Of a stretch of DNA of 64,000 bases, positions 15,713 to 24,914 are shown in pieces. A program made the position numbers and the translations under genes. The notes beneath the pieces were generated by a model, which saw only the letters and a list, made by a program, of their open reading frames with translations, made no database searches and was not told the DNA's origin. The stretch covers positions 1 through 64,000 of the forward strand of contig NZ_CANMXL010000004.1 of the NCBI RefSeq assembly GCF_947501905.1. The letters are read 5' to 3'. The DNA comes from an uncultured Winogradskyella sp. (GTDB lineage: Bacteria; Bacteroidota; Bacteroidia; Flavobacteriales; Flavobacteriaceae). Position 1 is the first letter of the stretch. Each line of letters begins with the position of its first letter.

Positions 15713-17143
15713 ATGATTCAAAATACATCAGATTTTTATAAGCTCATAAAGTCGAAATTTCCTTTTCAACCTACTGAAAAACAAGATATTGTTTTGTTAC
15801 AGCTTTCTGAATTTATTTTTGATTCTAAACCAAATTCATTGTATTTATTAAAAGGTTATGCTGGTACAGGTAAGACAAGTATTATTGGAACAATAGTTTC
15901 TAATTTATGGCAGGCTAAAAAGAGTGCTGTTTTATTGGCGCCAACAGGTAGAGCGGCAAAAGTTATCTCTAACTACTCTAAAAAAGAAGCTTTTACTATA
16001 CATAAGAAGATTTATTTTCCTAAAAAAGAAAAAGGAGGTGGCGTTAAATTTGTAATGCAACCCAATAAGCACCGCAATACTATTTTTATAGTTGATGAAG
16101 CTTCAATGATACCAGATATTCCAGCAGATTCTAAATTATTTGAAAACGGTTCTTTACTAGATGACTTAATGCAATACGTTTATTCTGGTCATAAATGTAA
16201 GTTGTTGTTAATTGGAGATAAAGCGCAATTACCACCTGTAAAATCTGAATTGAGTCCAGCATTAGATGCTTCAAAACTAGATTTAAATTATAACAAGCAG
16301 GTTACAACTGTAGAGTTAGACGAAGTGGTGCGGCAAGAACAAGATTCTGGAATATTAGAAAATGCCACAGAGCTTAGAGCGGTTTTAGAAACTACATTTT
16401 ATGATAGCTTCAAATTTAATGTAAAACCATATAGTGATATCGTTCGTCTTATTGATGGTCATGAAATTATGGATGCTATAAACGATTCTTACAGTAACGA
16501 TGGCTATGAAGAAACTGCAATTATAGTAAGGAGTAATAAGCGCGCCAACCTTTATAATCAGCAAATAAGAGATCGCATTCTTTTTAATGAAAGTGAATTA
16601 TCTGCAGGAGATTATCTTATGGTGGTTAAGAATAATTATTTCTGGATAAAACCTACTACCGAAGCTGGTTTTATTGCTAATGGCGATATTATTGAAGTCC
16701 TAGAAATTTTTAGTATTAAAGAGTTGTATGGTTTTAGATTTGCAGAAGTTAAAGTAAAAATGGTTGATTACCCTAGGATGAGAGCTTTTGAAACTGTATT
16801 ACTGTTAGATACCATTTCTGCAGAAAGTGCATCATTAACATACGAAGAGTCAAATAGACTGTATCAAGAAGTTGCAAAGGATTATGCAAATGAAACGTCT
16901 AATTACAAACGATTTTTAGGCGTAAAAAACAACAAGTTCTTTAATGCATTGCAAGTAAAATTCTCATATGCAATTACCTGCCATAAGTCTCAAGGTGGAC
17001 AATGGAATACCATTTTTGTTGAACAACCTTATTTACCAAATGGTCCAGATAGAGATTATATAAGATGGTTATATACTGCAGTAACTAGAGCCAAGGAAAA
17101 ATTATATCTTATTGGTTTTAAAGATGATTCGTTTGTAGAATAG
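15713..17143 (+). CDS. RecD-like superfamily 1 DNA helicase
   Basis: A 476-residue ATP-dependent helicase or exonuclease-type ATPase. Walker A is GYAGTGKTS (48-56), followed by LLAPTGRAAK (motif Ia) and FIVDEASM (Walker B, Asp128-Glu129). LLIGDKAQLPP is motif III. The C-terminal UvrD_C_2-type motifs are CHKSQGGQW and YTAVTRAKEKLYLIG. It lacks the RecC-interacting N-terminal domain of the E. coli RecD and the helical N-terminal extension of RecD2, so it belongs to the shorter 'ATP-dependent RecD-like' group common in Bacteroidota. The likely role is DNA repair or recombination. It is the first plus-strand gene after a divergent promoter region and is followed by kdsB after 48 bp. Confidence 0.85.
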   Translation: MIQNTSDFYKLIKSKFPFQPTEKQDIVLLQLSEFIFDSKPNSLYLLKGYAGTGKTSIIGTIVSNLWQAKKSAVLLAPTGRAAKVISNYSKKEAFTIHKKIYFPKKEKGGGVKFVMQPNKHRNTIFIVDEASMIPDIPADSKLFENGSLLDDLMQYVYSGHKCKLLLIGDKAQLPPVKSELSPALDASKLDLNYNKQVTTVELDEVVRQEQDSGILENATELRAVLETTFYDSFKFNVKPYSDIVRLIDGHEIMDAINDSYSNDGYEETAIIVRSNKRANLYNQQIRDRILFNESELSAGDYLMVVKNNYFWIKPTTEAGFIANGDIIEVLEIFSIKELYGFRFAEVKVKMVDYPRMRAFETVLLLDTISAESASLTYEESNRLYQEVAKDYANETSNYKRFLGVKNNKFFNALQVKFSYAITCHKSQGGQWNTIFVEQPYLPNGPDRDYIRWLYTAVTRAKEKLYLIGFKDDSFVE

Positions 17144-17191
17144 TTTATGTCAAATCAAACTATTATTTTTGATTAACTAACCCAGTTATAA

Positions 17192-17920
17192 ATGAAGATT
17201 ATAGCCATGATTCCCGCACGATATGCGGCATCACGTTTTCCGGCAAAATTAATGCAAGACCTAGCAGGTAAGACAGTTATTTTAAGAACTTACCAAGCTA
17301 CAGTTGCGACAGGATTATTTTCTGAAGTCTTTGTTGTCACTGACAGTGATATAATTTATAAAGAAATTATTTCTAATGGTGGTAAAGCTATAATGAGTAT
17401 TAAAGCGCATGAGTCTGGTAGTGATAGAATTGCCGAAGCTGTTGCAAATGTAGACTGTGATATTGTAGTGAACGTTCAAGGAGATGAACCATTTACTGAA
17501 AGAGAAAGTTTAGCAAAAGTCTTAAGTGTGTTTAATGATGATGAAAACAATGAGATTGATTTAGCCTCTTTAATGGTAGAAATTAAAGATTGGGAAGAGA
17601 TTGAGAATCCAAACACAGTTAAAGTTATTGTGGATCAAAATAACTTTGCACTTTATTTTTCCAGAAGCCCAATTCCTTTTCCAAGAGATAAAAGTGTTGC
17701 CTCTCATTACTTTAAGCACAAGGGCATATACGCATTTAGAAAACAAGCACTCTTAGATTTTACTGTTCTGCCAATGCAATTTTTAGAAGCTACGGAAAAA
17801 ATAGAATGTATAAGATATTTAGAGTACGGTAAGAAAATAAAAATGGTAGAGACTTCTGTTCAAGGTGTAGAAATTGATACACCTGAAGATTTAGAGCGTG
17901 CAAAAAAACTTTGGAAGTAA
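17192..17920 (+). CDS. kdsB: 3-deoxy-manno-octulosonate cytidylyltransferase
   Basis: KdsB activates Kdo to CMP-Kdo with CTP, the committed step for building the LPS inner core. The 242 residues carry the N-terminal nucleotide-binding signature [15 protein letters not shown] and the metal-binding NVQGDEPF (Asp98), plus the conserved GIYAFRK and EQLRALE-like segment (here [13 protein letters not shown]). The gene abuts the HAD gene (stop at 17918-17920, next start at 17921). The KdnB-like dehydrogenase two genes downstream suggests that this enzyme may accept 8-amino-Kdo as well as, or instead of, Kdo, as reported for the Shewanella system. Confidence 0.95.
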   Translation: MKIIAMIPARYAASRFPAKLMQDLAGKTVILRTYQATVATGLFSEVFVVTDSDIIYKEIISNGGKAIMSIKAHESGSDRIAEAVANVDCDIVVNVQGDEPFTERESLAKVLSVFNDDENNEIDLASLMVEIKDWEEIENPNTVKVIVDQNNFALYFSRSPIPFPRDKSVASHYFKHKGIYAFRKQALLDFTVLPMQFLEATEKIECIRYLEYGKKIKMVETSVQGVEIDTPEDLERAKKLWK

Positions 17921-18628
17921 GTGAAGGGAAATTTTAAGAACATAAAAGTAATAGGCTTTGATGCCGATGATACACTTTGGGTTAATGAGACTTATTTTAG
18001 AGATGCAGAGCAAGAATTTGCAAAATTGCTTTCTCAGTTTGAGACACCAAATAAAATAGACCAAGAACTCTTTAAAATGGAAATGAAAAATCTTCCACTT
18101 TATGGTTACGGTGTTAAAGGATTTGTGCTTTCTATGGTTGAGATGGCTTTAGAGCTTTCTAATCACACTGTTTCTAGCAAAACTATAGAGAAGATTCTGG
18201 ATATTGGAAAGGATATGATAAACAAGCCAGTAGAGCTGCTAGATGATGTAGAGCATGTTTTAAAGCGTTTATTTGGCAGATATAAACTCATACTTGCAAC
18301 TAAAGGAGATTTGTTAGACCAAGAGCGTAAATTAGAAAAATCCGGTCTAATAGATTATTTTCATCATATAGAAGTATTAAGTGAAAAAGAGAGTATTAAT
18401 TATTCAAAATTATTGAAGCATCTAGAAATAAATCCTTCAGAATTTTTAATGATAGGTAATTCTTTAAAGTCAGATATTTTGCCTCTTGTAAATATTGGTG
18501 CTCTTGCTGCACATGTACCTTTCCATACAACTTGGCAGCATGAGACAGTTTCTGATAGTTCTGCTGCAAATGTAGACTATCTAACACTAAATTCTATTAA
18601 AGATATTTTAGAGTATTTAGATGAATAA
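17921..18628 (+). CDS. HAD-family hydrolase
   Basis: The 235-residue protein has HAD motif I GFDADDTLW (nucleophile Asp14, acid/base Asp16), a helical cap of the YjjG/phosphoglycolate-phosphatase type, motif II Thr in LATKGD (about 127), a motif III Lys and motif IV IGNSLKSDILP. It starts with GTG directly after the kdsB stop; no ATG fits the family N-terminus. The substrate is unknown. It is not KdsC, which lacks a cap and is shorter, so it should not be read as the Kdo-8-phosphate phosphatase without proof. It overlaps the next gene by 8 bp. Confidence 0.85.
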   Translation: MKGNFKNIKVIGFDADDTLWVNETYFRDAEQEFAKLLSQFETPNKIDQELFKMEMKNLPLYGYGVKGFVLSMVEMALELSNHTVSSKTIEKILDIGKDMINKPVELLDDVEHVLKRLFGRYKLILATKGDLLDQERKLEKSGLIDYFHHIEVLSEKESINYSKLLKHLEINPSEFLMIGNSLKSDILPLVNIGALAAHVPFHTTWQHETVSDSSAANVDYLTLNSIKDILEYLDE

Positions 18629-19247
18629 ATCAAAAGTTGATATTGCAAATTGGAACAGAAAGGAGCATTTTGAATTTTTCAATACGTTTCATGACCCCTA
18701 TTTTAGTGTATGCTTTAAAGTAGAGGTGACTAAAGCTTATGAAACATCTAAAACTAATGGCGTATCATTTTTTGCTTTGTACTTATATGCTTGTTCTCAA
18801 GCATTAAATGCAATAGAAAATTTTAGATATAGAATAGATGAAGAAAACAATGTTATATGCTTTGATAAGATTCATGCGTCAGCGACAATTTTAAGACCAG
18901 ATAATACATTTGGCTTTTCGTTTATAGATTTTGAGCAAAATTTTGAGCAATTCAATAATAATTATGAAGCAGAAAAATTTCGCATTTTTAATTCGAGTAA
19001 TCTTTTTCCTCCAAAAAATTCATTAGATTGCTTTCATTGTTCAGCTTTGCCTTGGGTGAATTTCACAGGACATAAAGAGCCATTTTTTGGCGCTAAGGAT
19101 TCTGTTCCTAAAATAGCTTTCAGTAAGACGGAAGTAATAGAAAAAAAACAGATGATGAATATAGCTGTATCTGTTAACCATGCTTTAGTAGATGGTTATC
19201 ATGTGGGGCTATTTTCAGAAAAATTTCAATATTTTTTAAATCAATAG
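18621..19247 (+). CDS. chloramphenicol acetyltransferase-like acyltransferase
   Basis: A 208-residue member of the CAT (BAHD-like) fold. The catalytic signature is VNHALVDGYHVG near the C-terminus, with the HxxxDG pattern (His187, Asp191, Gly192). The N-terminal WNRKEHFEFF and the central FSFIDFE and CSALPWVNFTG segments also match the family. True CATs acetylate chloramphenicol, but many chromosomal relatives do not confer resistance and act on unknown hydroxyl acceptors. In this operon of Kdo-sugar and lipid genes, acylation of an envelope glycan or lipid intermediate is a reasonable guess. The native substrate cannot be read from sequence. The first His of the HH pair in resistance enzymes is Asn here. 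Confidence 0.8.
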   Translation: MNKSKVDIANWNRKEHFEFFNTFHDPYFSVCFKVEVTKAYETSKTNGVSFFALYLYACSQALNAIENFRYRIDEENNVICFDKIHASATILRPDNTFGFSFIDFEQNFEQFNNNYEAEKFRIFNSSNLFPPKNSLDCFHCSALPWVNFTGHKEPFFGAKDSVPKIAFSKTEVIEKKQMMNIAVSVNHALVDGYHVGLFSEKFQYFLNQ

Positions 19248-19292
19248 GTAGAACGCAAGAGTATTTATATTTTTGTTTTAGAAATAGATTAA

Positions 19293-20375
19293 ATGAGTTT
19301 TAAAAACTTTCCAATGGTTTCTCGTGTCGTTTATGGCAGAGGTAGTTTCAATCAACTAGATGAAATTATATCTCCAAAGCGTCAAGGTAGGGATGCACCA
19401 TTTATTTACTTTGTAGATGATGTGTTTAAAGGCAGTCACTGGTTAACATCTAGAATTTCTCTGTCTTATAAAGATAAGATTATCTATGTGCCAACAGATG
19501 AAGAGCCGAAGACTTCTCAGATAGATCAAATGGTAGAAGACATTATTCTTGAGTTTAGTGAGCATCCTTCTGGTATTATTGGTATTGGTGGTGGTATTGT
19601 ATTAGATGTCGCTAAAGCGGTTTCTATTATGCTAACAAACGAAGGTGAATCTAAAGATTATCAAGGTTGGGATTTAGTAAAAAACCCTGCAATCTATCAT
19701 GTTGGTGTGCCTACAATATCTGGTACAGGAGCTGAAGTTTCAAGAACGACTATACTTACTGGGCCTGAACGTAAACTAGGCATTAATAGTGATTATACAC
19801 CTTTTGACCAAGTTATTTTGGATCCAGAATTAACAAAAGATGTTCCTAAGGACCAATGGTTTTATACAGGAATGGATTGTTTTGTACACTGCATTGAGTC
19901 ATTAAATGGGACGTTTTTAAATGCTTTTAGCCAAAGTTATGGTGAAAAGGCATTTGAGATATGTAAAGAAGTCTTTCTTGAAGATACTTTATCTGCTGAG
20001 GAGTCACAAGATAAATTAATGATGGCTTCATGGCACGGAGGTATGAGTATTGCTTATTCCCAAGTTGGTGTTGCCCACGCAATGAGTTATGGTTTAGGTT
20101 ACCTTTTGGGTATTAAACATGGTATTGGTAATTGTATAGTTTTTGATCATTTAGAAGCATTTTACCCAGAAGGTGTAAAACTGTTCAAGCAGATGAAAGA
20201 AAAACACAATATTATATTACCAACAGGTATTTGTGTAGATTTAGATCAACATCAATTAGATATTATGATAGATGTAGCCCTAAGCTTAGAACCACTTTGG
20301 GAAAATGCTATAGGTAAAAATTGGAAATCTAAAGTTACGCGACAAACTTTACAAGAATTATACTTAAAGATGTAG
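19293..20375 (+). CDS. kdnB: KdnB-like Kdo 8-oxidase (iron-containing alcohol dehydrogenase family)
   Basis: KdnB oxidises the C8 hydroxyl of Kdo to an aldehyde, which the aminotransferase KdnA then converts to 8-amino-3,8-dideoxy-Kdo. The 360-residue protein is a group III (iron-containing) dehydrogenase with the nucleotide motif GIGGGIVLDVAKA (97-109) and TISGTGAEVSRT (141-152). Candidate metal ligands are Asp195, His199, His262 and His276. Segments such as YQGWDLVKNPA, NSDYTPFDQ and QWFYTGMDC agree with my memory of the Shewanella oneidensis KdnB rather than with generic alcohol dehydrogenases. Linkage to kdsB supports this. No kdnA-like gene is in the window. It is followed after 1 bp by an acyltransferase gene. 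Confidence 0.75.
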   Translation: MSFKNFPMVSRVVYGRGSFNQLDEIISPKRQGRDAPFIYFVDDVFKGSHWLTSRISLSYKDKIIYVPTDEEPKTSQIDQMVEDIILEFSEHPSGIIGIGGGIVLDVAKAVSIMLTNEGESKDYQGWDLVKNPAIYHVGVPTISGTGAEVSRTTILTGPERKLGINSDYTPFDQVILDPELTKDVPKDQWFYTGMDCFVHCIESLNGTFLNAFSQSYGEKAFEICKEVFLEDTLSAEESQDKLMMASWHGGMSIAYSQVGVAHAMSYGLGYLLGIKHGIGNCIVFDHLEAFYPEGVKLFKQMKEKHNIILPTGICVDLDQHQLDIMIDVALSLEPLWENAIGKNWKSKVTRQTLQELYLKM

Positions 20376-20376
20376 C

Positions 20377-20925
20377 ATGAAAGCTTTAGCAAGATTCATC
20401 TACTTTAAACTTCTTGGGTGGAAAGTCGTTGGTAATACTAACTTCTCAAAAGATACCGTGAAAAAAGCCGTGATTATTGCTGTGCCACATACCAGTTGGC
20501 ATGATTTTTTTATAGGTTTATATCTTAGAAAAGTTACTGGAGTTAAAACTAACTTTGTTGGAAAGAAAGAGCTTTTTATTTTTCCGTTTGGCTATTATTT
20601 TAGAGCAGTAGGCGGAAAACCTTTAGATCGTACTTCTGGTCAGAATAAGGTAGAGGCTATTTCGAAATTGTTTGAAGAGGAAGATGAATTCAGATTGGCC
20701 TTAGCTCCGGAAGGAACACGAAAAAAAGTTAAAGATTGGAAAACAGGATTCTATTATATAGCAAAAGCAGCACAAGTTCCTATAATTATGTTTACACTAG
20801 ATTTTAAGAATAAGCAAAATAAAGTTTCTGAACCTTTTTATACCACTGACGATAAAGAGGCCGATTTTAGATTTATGCGTTCATTTTTTGAAGGTGTAGT
20901 AGGTAAGGTACCAGAGTACTCTTAA
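20377..20925 (+). CDS. PlsC-like acyltransferase
   Basis: The 182-residue protein belongs to the 1-acyl-glycerol-3-phosphate acyltransferase family. The catalytic HX4D motif is His38-TSWH-Asp43, and the phosphate-binding motif is PEGTR (111-115). It is shorter than PlsC of E. coli and lacks clear long membrane helices, like other flavobacterial 'glycerol acyltransferase' relatives. The substrate could be a lysophospholipid or an ornithine/aminolipid intermediate. The last gene of the kdsB run, it begins one base after kdnB. Its stop codon shares the sequence TTAA with the stop of the convergent gene, so there is no separate terminator. Confidence 0.8.
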   Translation: MKALARFIYFKLLGWKVVGNTNFSKDTVKKAVIIAVPHTSWHDFFIGLYLRKVTGVKTNFVGKKELFIFPFGYYFRAVGGKPLDRTSGQNKVEAISKLFEEEDEFRLALAPEGTRKKVKDWKTGFYYIAKAAQVPIIMFTLDFKNKQNKVSEPFYTTDDKEADFRFMRSFFEGVVGKVPEYS

Positions 20926-21416
20926 ATTTTCCTAGTTTTTAATTTCTTTTCCTTTGGTTTCTCTTCTCTTTTGTTCCCTGGAAATATTAACGATGTACTC
21001 GCGTAAGTTGTACCAAAATTTGTATTGGCATAATATACTTGACTTATAGCATCTTCTACTTGCTTTTCAGATAATTCTCTTAATGGATGTATAAATGCAG
21101 ACCAAATTATGCCTTCTGAAATGGCATATTTTACGTCTAATGCTGAATGAAAATTGGCAATCAATGCATTTTCTAGCATGTTTTTCTCTAAGCTTATTGT
21201 TTCTGCAATAGGCGAGATAATACGCATTCTGTTATTTGTAGAATCGGTAAGCACGATGAAAACAGTTTCCTTAATATTAAATTGCCATCTTCCATTCTCT
21301 CCTTCAACCTTATCGCTTACTTCATTCATGATTTTACCTAACTTATCATTAGTCATTTCTTGAGCAGAAACATTAAAGGCTAAAAGGCTTATAATTAATA
21401 ATGCTAATCTTTTCAT
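20922..21416 (-). CDS. secreted protein of unknown function
   Basis: The 164 residues begin with a clear signal peptide (ends NVSAQE, residue 20). The mature part (GENGRWQFNIKETVFIVLTDST and onward) looks like a small alpha/beta domain, loosely recalling YbjN or type III chaperone folds, and the tail is strongly basic (KREEKPKEKKLKTRKI). I do not recognise the family. The gene converges on the PlsC-like gene with a 4-bp overlap. Confidence 0.65.
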   Translation of the reverse strand: MKRLALLIISLLAFNVSAQEMTNDKLGKIMNEVSDKVEGENGRWQFNIKETVFIVLTDSTNNRMRIISPIAETISLEKNMLENALIANFHSALDVKYAISEGIIWSAFIHPLRELSEKQVEDAISQVYYANTNFGTTYASTSLIFPGNKREEKPKEKKLKTRKI

Positions 21417-21564
21417 TTTTAATTGAATTTATAGTTACTATAAAGTAGTCGATAAATAATTCACAACTAACAATCATTTATGGCATAAGCTTTGATATAT
21501 AATTAATAAAGCAATGAAACATAAAATAAACCCTAGCGTCACTAGAAAGAAACATTGCAAAATA

Positions 21565-21598
21565 AAAAAGGCTACCAATTAAATTTGATAGCCTTTTT
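21565..21598 (-). terminator. rho-independent terminator of the metalloprotease gene
   Basis: AAAAAGGCTA (21565-21574) and TAGCCTTTTT (21589-21598) form a 10-bp stem with a 14-base loop; on the minus strand the T-run follows the stem. It lies 15 bp after the protease stop. Confidence 0.8.
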
Positions 21599-21613
21599 CA
21601 TTACATATTTAAA

Positions 21614-24208
21614 TTATTTTACTTCTCTTAGAGCATTGTCAATAAGAGTTCTTAAATGCTGCTTATGCGCTTTTGAAGATACATTTCCATTTGGCGCAGC
21701 CATAGTTCTAATACTCTTTAAATTATAAAGTGCCATAGATTTTGCATTATTAGTAAATCTGCCACTTTGCTTACCTGTTAGCATATCTATAAGCATGTTT
21801 GTATACTCTAGTTGTAAGTTTTGTCTAAACGAATTTACATTACCGTATATATCAGCCTTAAAAATAGCATTATTAAGATCAGACATAAACGTAGATAACT
21901 TATACTCATTTCCATAAAGCTCACTATCGGTAATACGTTGTAGTGTGTTTGGATGAAGAATATGTATCAATACGCCTCTTTGGTAGTTTAATACTTGTCT
22001 GTGGATTTTTGGATCTTCAGGACCTCCAAAGAAATTATAACCTCTACGTTGCATCGCTAGATAATTATACAAATCACTAGGCGCATCAAAAGCGTTTGGA
22101 GCAAAAACATAAGTTTTTAGGGCATTCATTGCTCTTTTTTGATCTTCTAAACTTACAGGCGTGTAAGGTTTTGTGGCACCTTCTTGCCCAACCATGGCAC
22201 GATCAACATAGACACCTCCAATAAACCTAGAAATCACATTACCAGCTGTAGCACGCTGCCCACTTAATATGTAGTAAGCTCGCCGCATCTCTTGAAATGA
22301 TTCACCACGCTTTGCAAACTTATTTTTAATATCACCCATCATTTCATCAACAAGTTTAAATCGGTCTATAGAGTAGCTTATTTGGTCGTTAGATAAATCT
22401 CCAATCATAACACGTGGGTCTATAGCTTTTCCTGGAGCACGCATATCATCTGCATCATTTCCAAAAATTAATTCTGGTCTTGTAGATTGATTCAATAATG
22501 CTTCTTTTTCTGCACCAGTTTTAAAAGGTGTGTAACCAAATTGAATAGCCCATACATCATATGGACCAACTGAAGTATCATAGTACTGACCTTGCTTACT
22601 TCTATCATTTGTTAAATTAATGCCTGCATAATCCATTACAGAACCTGTAAGGCACTTGCCTTCTATAAAACTAGCATCTGCTAATTGTTCTGGAGAAAAT
22701 AACTGACTGGCTTTCATGTTATGGTTAAGACCTAGAGTATGACCAACTTCATGCATAATTAAAGCAATCATGGCTTCTTTTTTCATTCTAGCCATTTCTA
22801 AATCATCAGCACCTGCAACTTCCAAAACAGCTTGGCCAAACATTGTGTTCTCATGCATGACATGACCTAAAGAACAAAATACTTTATTATCTCTTAAAAA
22901 TTCTGATGCATCAAATGCTTTTGGTTTTGCAGATAATTCAAATAACTTGTCATACATTACTCTATTTGTAAAGTGTACATACTCAAGCATAATATCTGCA
23001 CCCATAATTTCTCCTGTTTTTGGGTTTACAAAACTAGGACCATAGCCACCAAATGGTGGGTTTGGAGATGAGGTCCAGCGCAAAACGTTATAATTAATAT
23101 CTCCAGCATCCCATGTTGCATCATCAGGTTGCATTTTTACAACCATTGCATTTTTAAATCCTGCTTTTTCAAAGGCTTTGTTCCATTCTAAAACACCTTG
23201 CTTTATAGTCTCTCTCCACTCAACTGGTGTAGAGTTTTCCATCCACCAAGTAATAGGTTTTACAGGTTCTGAGATAGCAGCACTAGGGTCTTTTTTCTTA
23301 AGATTCCAACGGTGAACTAAATCTCTGAAAGGTGTAGAGTTTGTTGCTGTTTGGTCATTGACTTGTGTTGTGAAATAACCTACACGAGGATCGTCTAGAC
23401 GGATTTCATAATCATTATCTGGCATAGCTATAAAACTATGGAAAACTTGGACACTTACATTTCTGCCATCTGCTATAGCAGATGAGCCGCCATTTATAGC
23501 TGAAGATTTTGAATAGACATATTCTACCTCTAGATTAGTGTTGTCTTCGTAATTATTTATGGCTTTTACTGTAGTCTTATTTTTATCTAAATTTCCAAGT
23601 GTAAATGCAAAAGGAGATTGACCAGGAAATCGTGGGCGTTTTAATTGCCTCAGAGTTTCTTTCATAAAAATATCACCTGCTTTGATTAGATATTCTCCGG
23701 CGTCTTTATCATGTGCTTCAATTTTTAACGAAGCCATTTTACCATTAGTAACATTGGCCTCTTTTGAACGTGAAATCGCATTATTATCATCAAAATAGAA
23801 TGATGTATTCTGACCTTCAAATTCCAATTTATTGAAATGTTTATTAATTTTAAAAACTTTGGAACCCCCATATGCACCACGGAAAAGACCTGCATCCGTA
23901 CTTCCATTAGATACTTGACTAAAATAAATATATTCTTTTCCAATTTGGTCGTCTTTTACTATCATATGAAGTGCCCCAGTTACAGTATCTTCATACACTG
24001 TAAAGAGACCTTCAATCTTTTTGCTAGATTTTGTGAGCTCCTTAATTGATTTCTCTTTTTTCTTAGGTGGTTTTGGAGCCTCAGCTTCAGTTTTGTCTTT
24101 TTTTCTTTTTTTCTTTCGTTGTGCGTTAGCATTTTGCGGCATTACAAAAACGCATAAAAGAAGTGCCATTGAAAAGTACTTAATGGCCCTGATTGATGTC
24201 ATTTTCAT
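21614..24208 (-). CDS. large secreted zinc-dependent metalloprotease (DUF5117/DUF5118 type)
   Basis: An 864-residue exported metallopeptidase of a family found mainly in Bacteroidota. The signal peptide ends near NANAQ (about residue 29) and is followed by a Lys/Glu-rich linker. The zinc site is HEVGHTLGLNH, with His486, Glu487, His490 and His496, and the metzincin-type Met-turn is SVMDYAGIN some 40 residues later. The region before the active site corresponds to the DUF5118 and DUF5117 domains in annotated relatives. There is no T9SS sorting domain, so the protein is probably periplasmic or released by another route. The physiological substrate is unknown. It is a single gene with its own terminator. 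Start at the first ATG; a second in-frame ATG two codons later is possible. Confidence 0.85.
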   Translation of the reverse strand: MKMTSIRAIKYFSMALLLCVFVMPQNANAQRKKKRKKDKTEAEAPKPPKKKEKSIKELTKSSKKIEGLFTVYEDTVTGALHMIVKDDQIGKEYIYFSQVSNGSTDAGLFRGAYGGSKVFKINKHFNKLEFEGQNTSFYFDDNNAISRSKEANVTNGKMASLKIEAHDKDAGEYLIKAGDIFMKETLRQLKRPRFPGQSPFAFTLGNLDKNKTTVKAINNYEDNTNLEVEYVYSKSSAINGGSSAIADGRNVSVQVFHSFIAMPDNDYEIRLDDPRVGYFTTQVNDQTATNSTPFRDLVHRWNLKKKDPSAAISEPVKPITWWMENSTPVEWRETIKQGVLEWNKAFEKAGFKNAMVVKMQPDDATWDAGDINYNVLRWTSSPNPPFGGYGPSFVNPKTGEIMGADIMLEYVHFTNRVMYDKLFELSAKPKAFDASEFLRDNKVFCSLGHVMHENTMFGQAVLEVAGADDLEMARMKKEAMIALIMHEVGHTLGLNHNMKASQLFSPEQLADASFIEGKCLTGSVMDYAGINLTNDRSKQGQYYDTSVGPYDVWAIQFGYTPFKTGAEKEALLNQSTRPELIFGNDADDMRAPGKAIDPRVMIGDLSNDQISYSIDRFKLVDEMMGDIKNKFAKRGESFQEMRRAYYILSGQRATAGNVISRFIGGVYVDRAMVGQEGATKPYTPVSLEDQKRAMNALKTYVFAPNAFDAPSDLYNYLAMQRRGYNFFGGPEDPKIHRQVLNYQRGVLIHILHPNTLQRITDSELYGNEYKLSTFMSDLNNAIFKADIYGNVNSFRQNLQLEYTNMLIDMLTGKQSGRFTNNAKSMALYNLKSIRTMAAPNGNVSSKAHKQHLRTLIDNALREVK

Positions 24209-24308
24209 GATTATAAATTTAGATTAGTGATATTTTAAATTCTGAAATAGAATAGTTTAACAATATATAAAATATGCATCTTTCTATAAGTTAACGATTG
24301 TTAAAAGA

Positions 24309-24773
24309 TTAGTTTTTGGTTTCAAATTTTGAAAGTAAAGTATTGGTTTGTTTTTGTAGTTTCTTTTTAAAAAAAGAAGTGCGACCAATTATTTTTCCTT
24401 TAAGACCAAAAGCTTGTGAAGCCCATCTATGTAGGTTAAATGTATCTACATGTTTTATAATTAACCCATCTTTAAATTGAAACTGAGCAGAAATCTTATT
24501 ATGTACTTTTCTTCCCGTTTTACTAAAATTATATTTTGCCTCCCATCTTGCAGAGCCAATATCTTCATTAGTTTCAATATTAGAAAAAGTGACTATAAAT
24601 TCCTTTCCTTTCTGAGATGCGCAAAGCATACGCCACATGTTTTTAGCATGCTCACCATGCAAAATACCAAAAGCTGGATCTTCAAAAACTATATCTTCAT
24701 GATAGCAATTTGCCATGGTCTCAGCATCTAAATCCGCAAATGCGGTATAAAAAGTTGTCACTAATTTTTCCAT
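24309..24773 (-). CDS. SnoaL-like / NTF2-fold protein
   Basis: The 154-residue protein shows the cone-shaped NTF2/SnoaL fold: an N-terminal helix (LVTTFYTAFADLDAETMANCYHEDIVFEDPAFG), then alternating strands including ARWEAKYNFSKTGRKV and ISAQFQFKDGLIIKHVDTFN. Members range from ketosteroid isomerase-like enzymes to proteins without activity. Nothing here fixes a substrate. It stands alone, separated by about 100 bp from the metalloprotease. Confidence 0.75.
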   Translation of the reverse strand: MEKLVTTFYTAFADLDAETMANCYHEDIVFEDPAFGILHGEHAKNMWRMLCASQKGKEFIVTFSNIETNEDIGSARWEAKYNFSKTGRKVHNKISAQFQFKDGLIIKHVDTFNLHRWASQAFGLKGKIIGRTSFFKKKLQKQTNTLLSKFETKN

Positions 24774-24880
24774 GTTTTAAAGCTACAAAAATTAAAATCA
24801 TTTGTTAAAAAAATCTAAAATCAGATTTGCGACGTATATACAACATCCCCTTTTTATTTTAATGGATTAATTTAAAAAGA

Positions 24881-24912
24881 AAAAAGGCTATCATTTGTTT
24901 GATAGCCTTTTT
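24881..24912 (-). terminator. rho-independent terminator
   Basis: AAAAAGGCTATCA (24881-24893) and TGATAGCCTTTTT (24900-24912) form a perfect 13-bp stem with a 6-base loop. It lies just after the stop of the 24915-26411 gene on the minus strand. Confidence 0.9.
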
Positions 24913-24914
24913 GA

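Noticed and set aside
17153..17174. AATCAAA...TTTGATT hairpin between the helicase and kdsB genes
   Set aside because: The stem is 7 bp, AT-only apart from one pair per arm, and has no following T-run, so it is unlikely to be a terminator.
17921..18628. Reading the HAD gene next to kdsB as kdsC (Kdo-8-phosphate phosphatase)
   Set aside because: KdsC is a capless HAD of about 170-190 residues, while this protein is 235 residues with a helical cap domain, so only a general HAD hydrolase call is justified.
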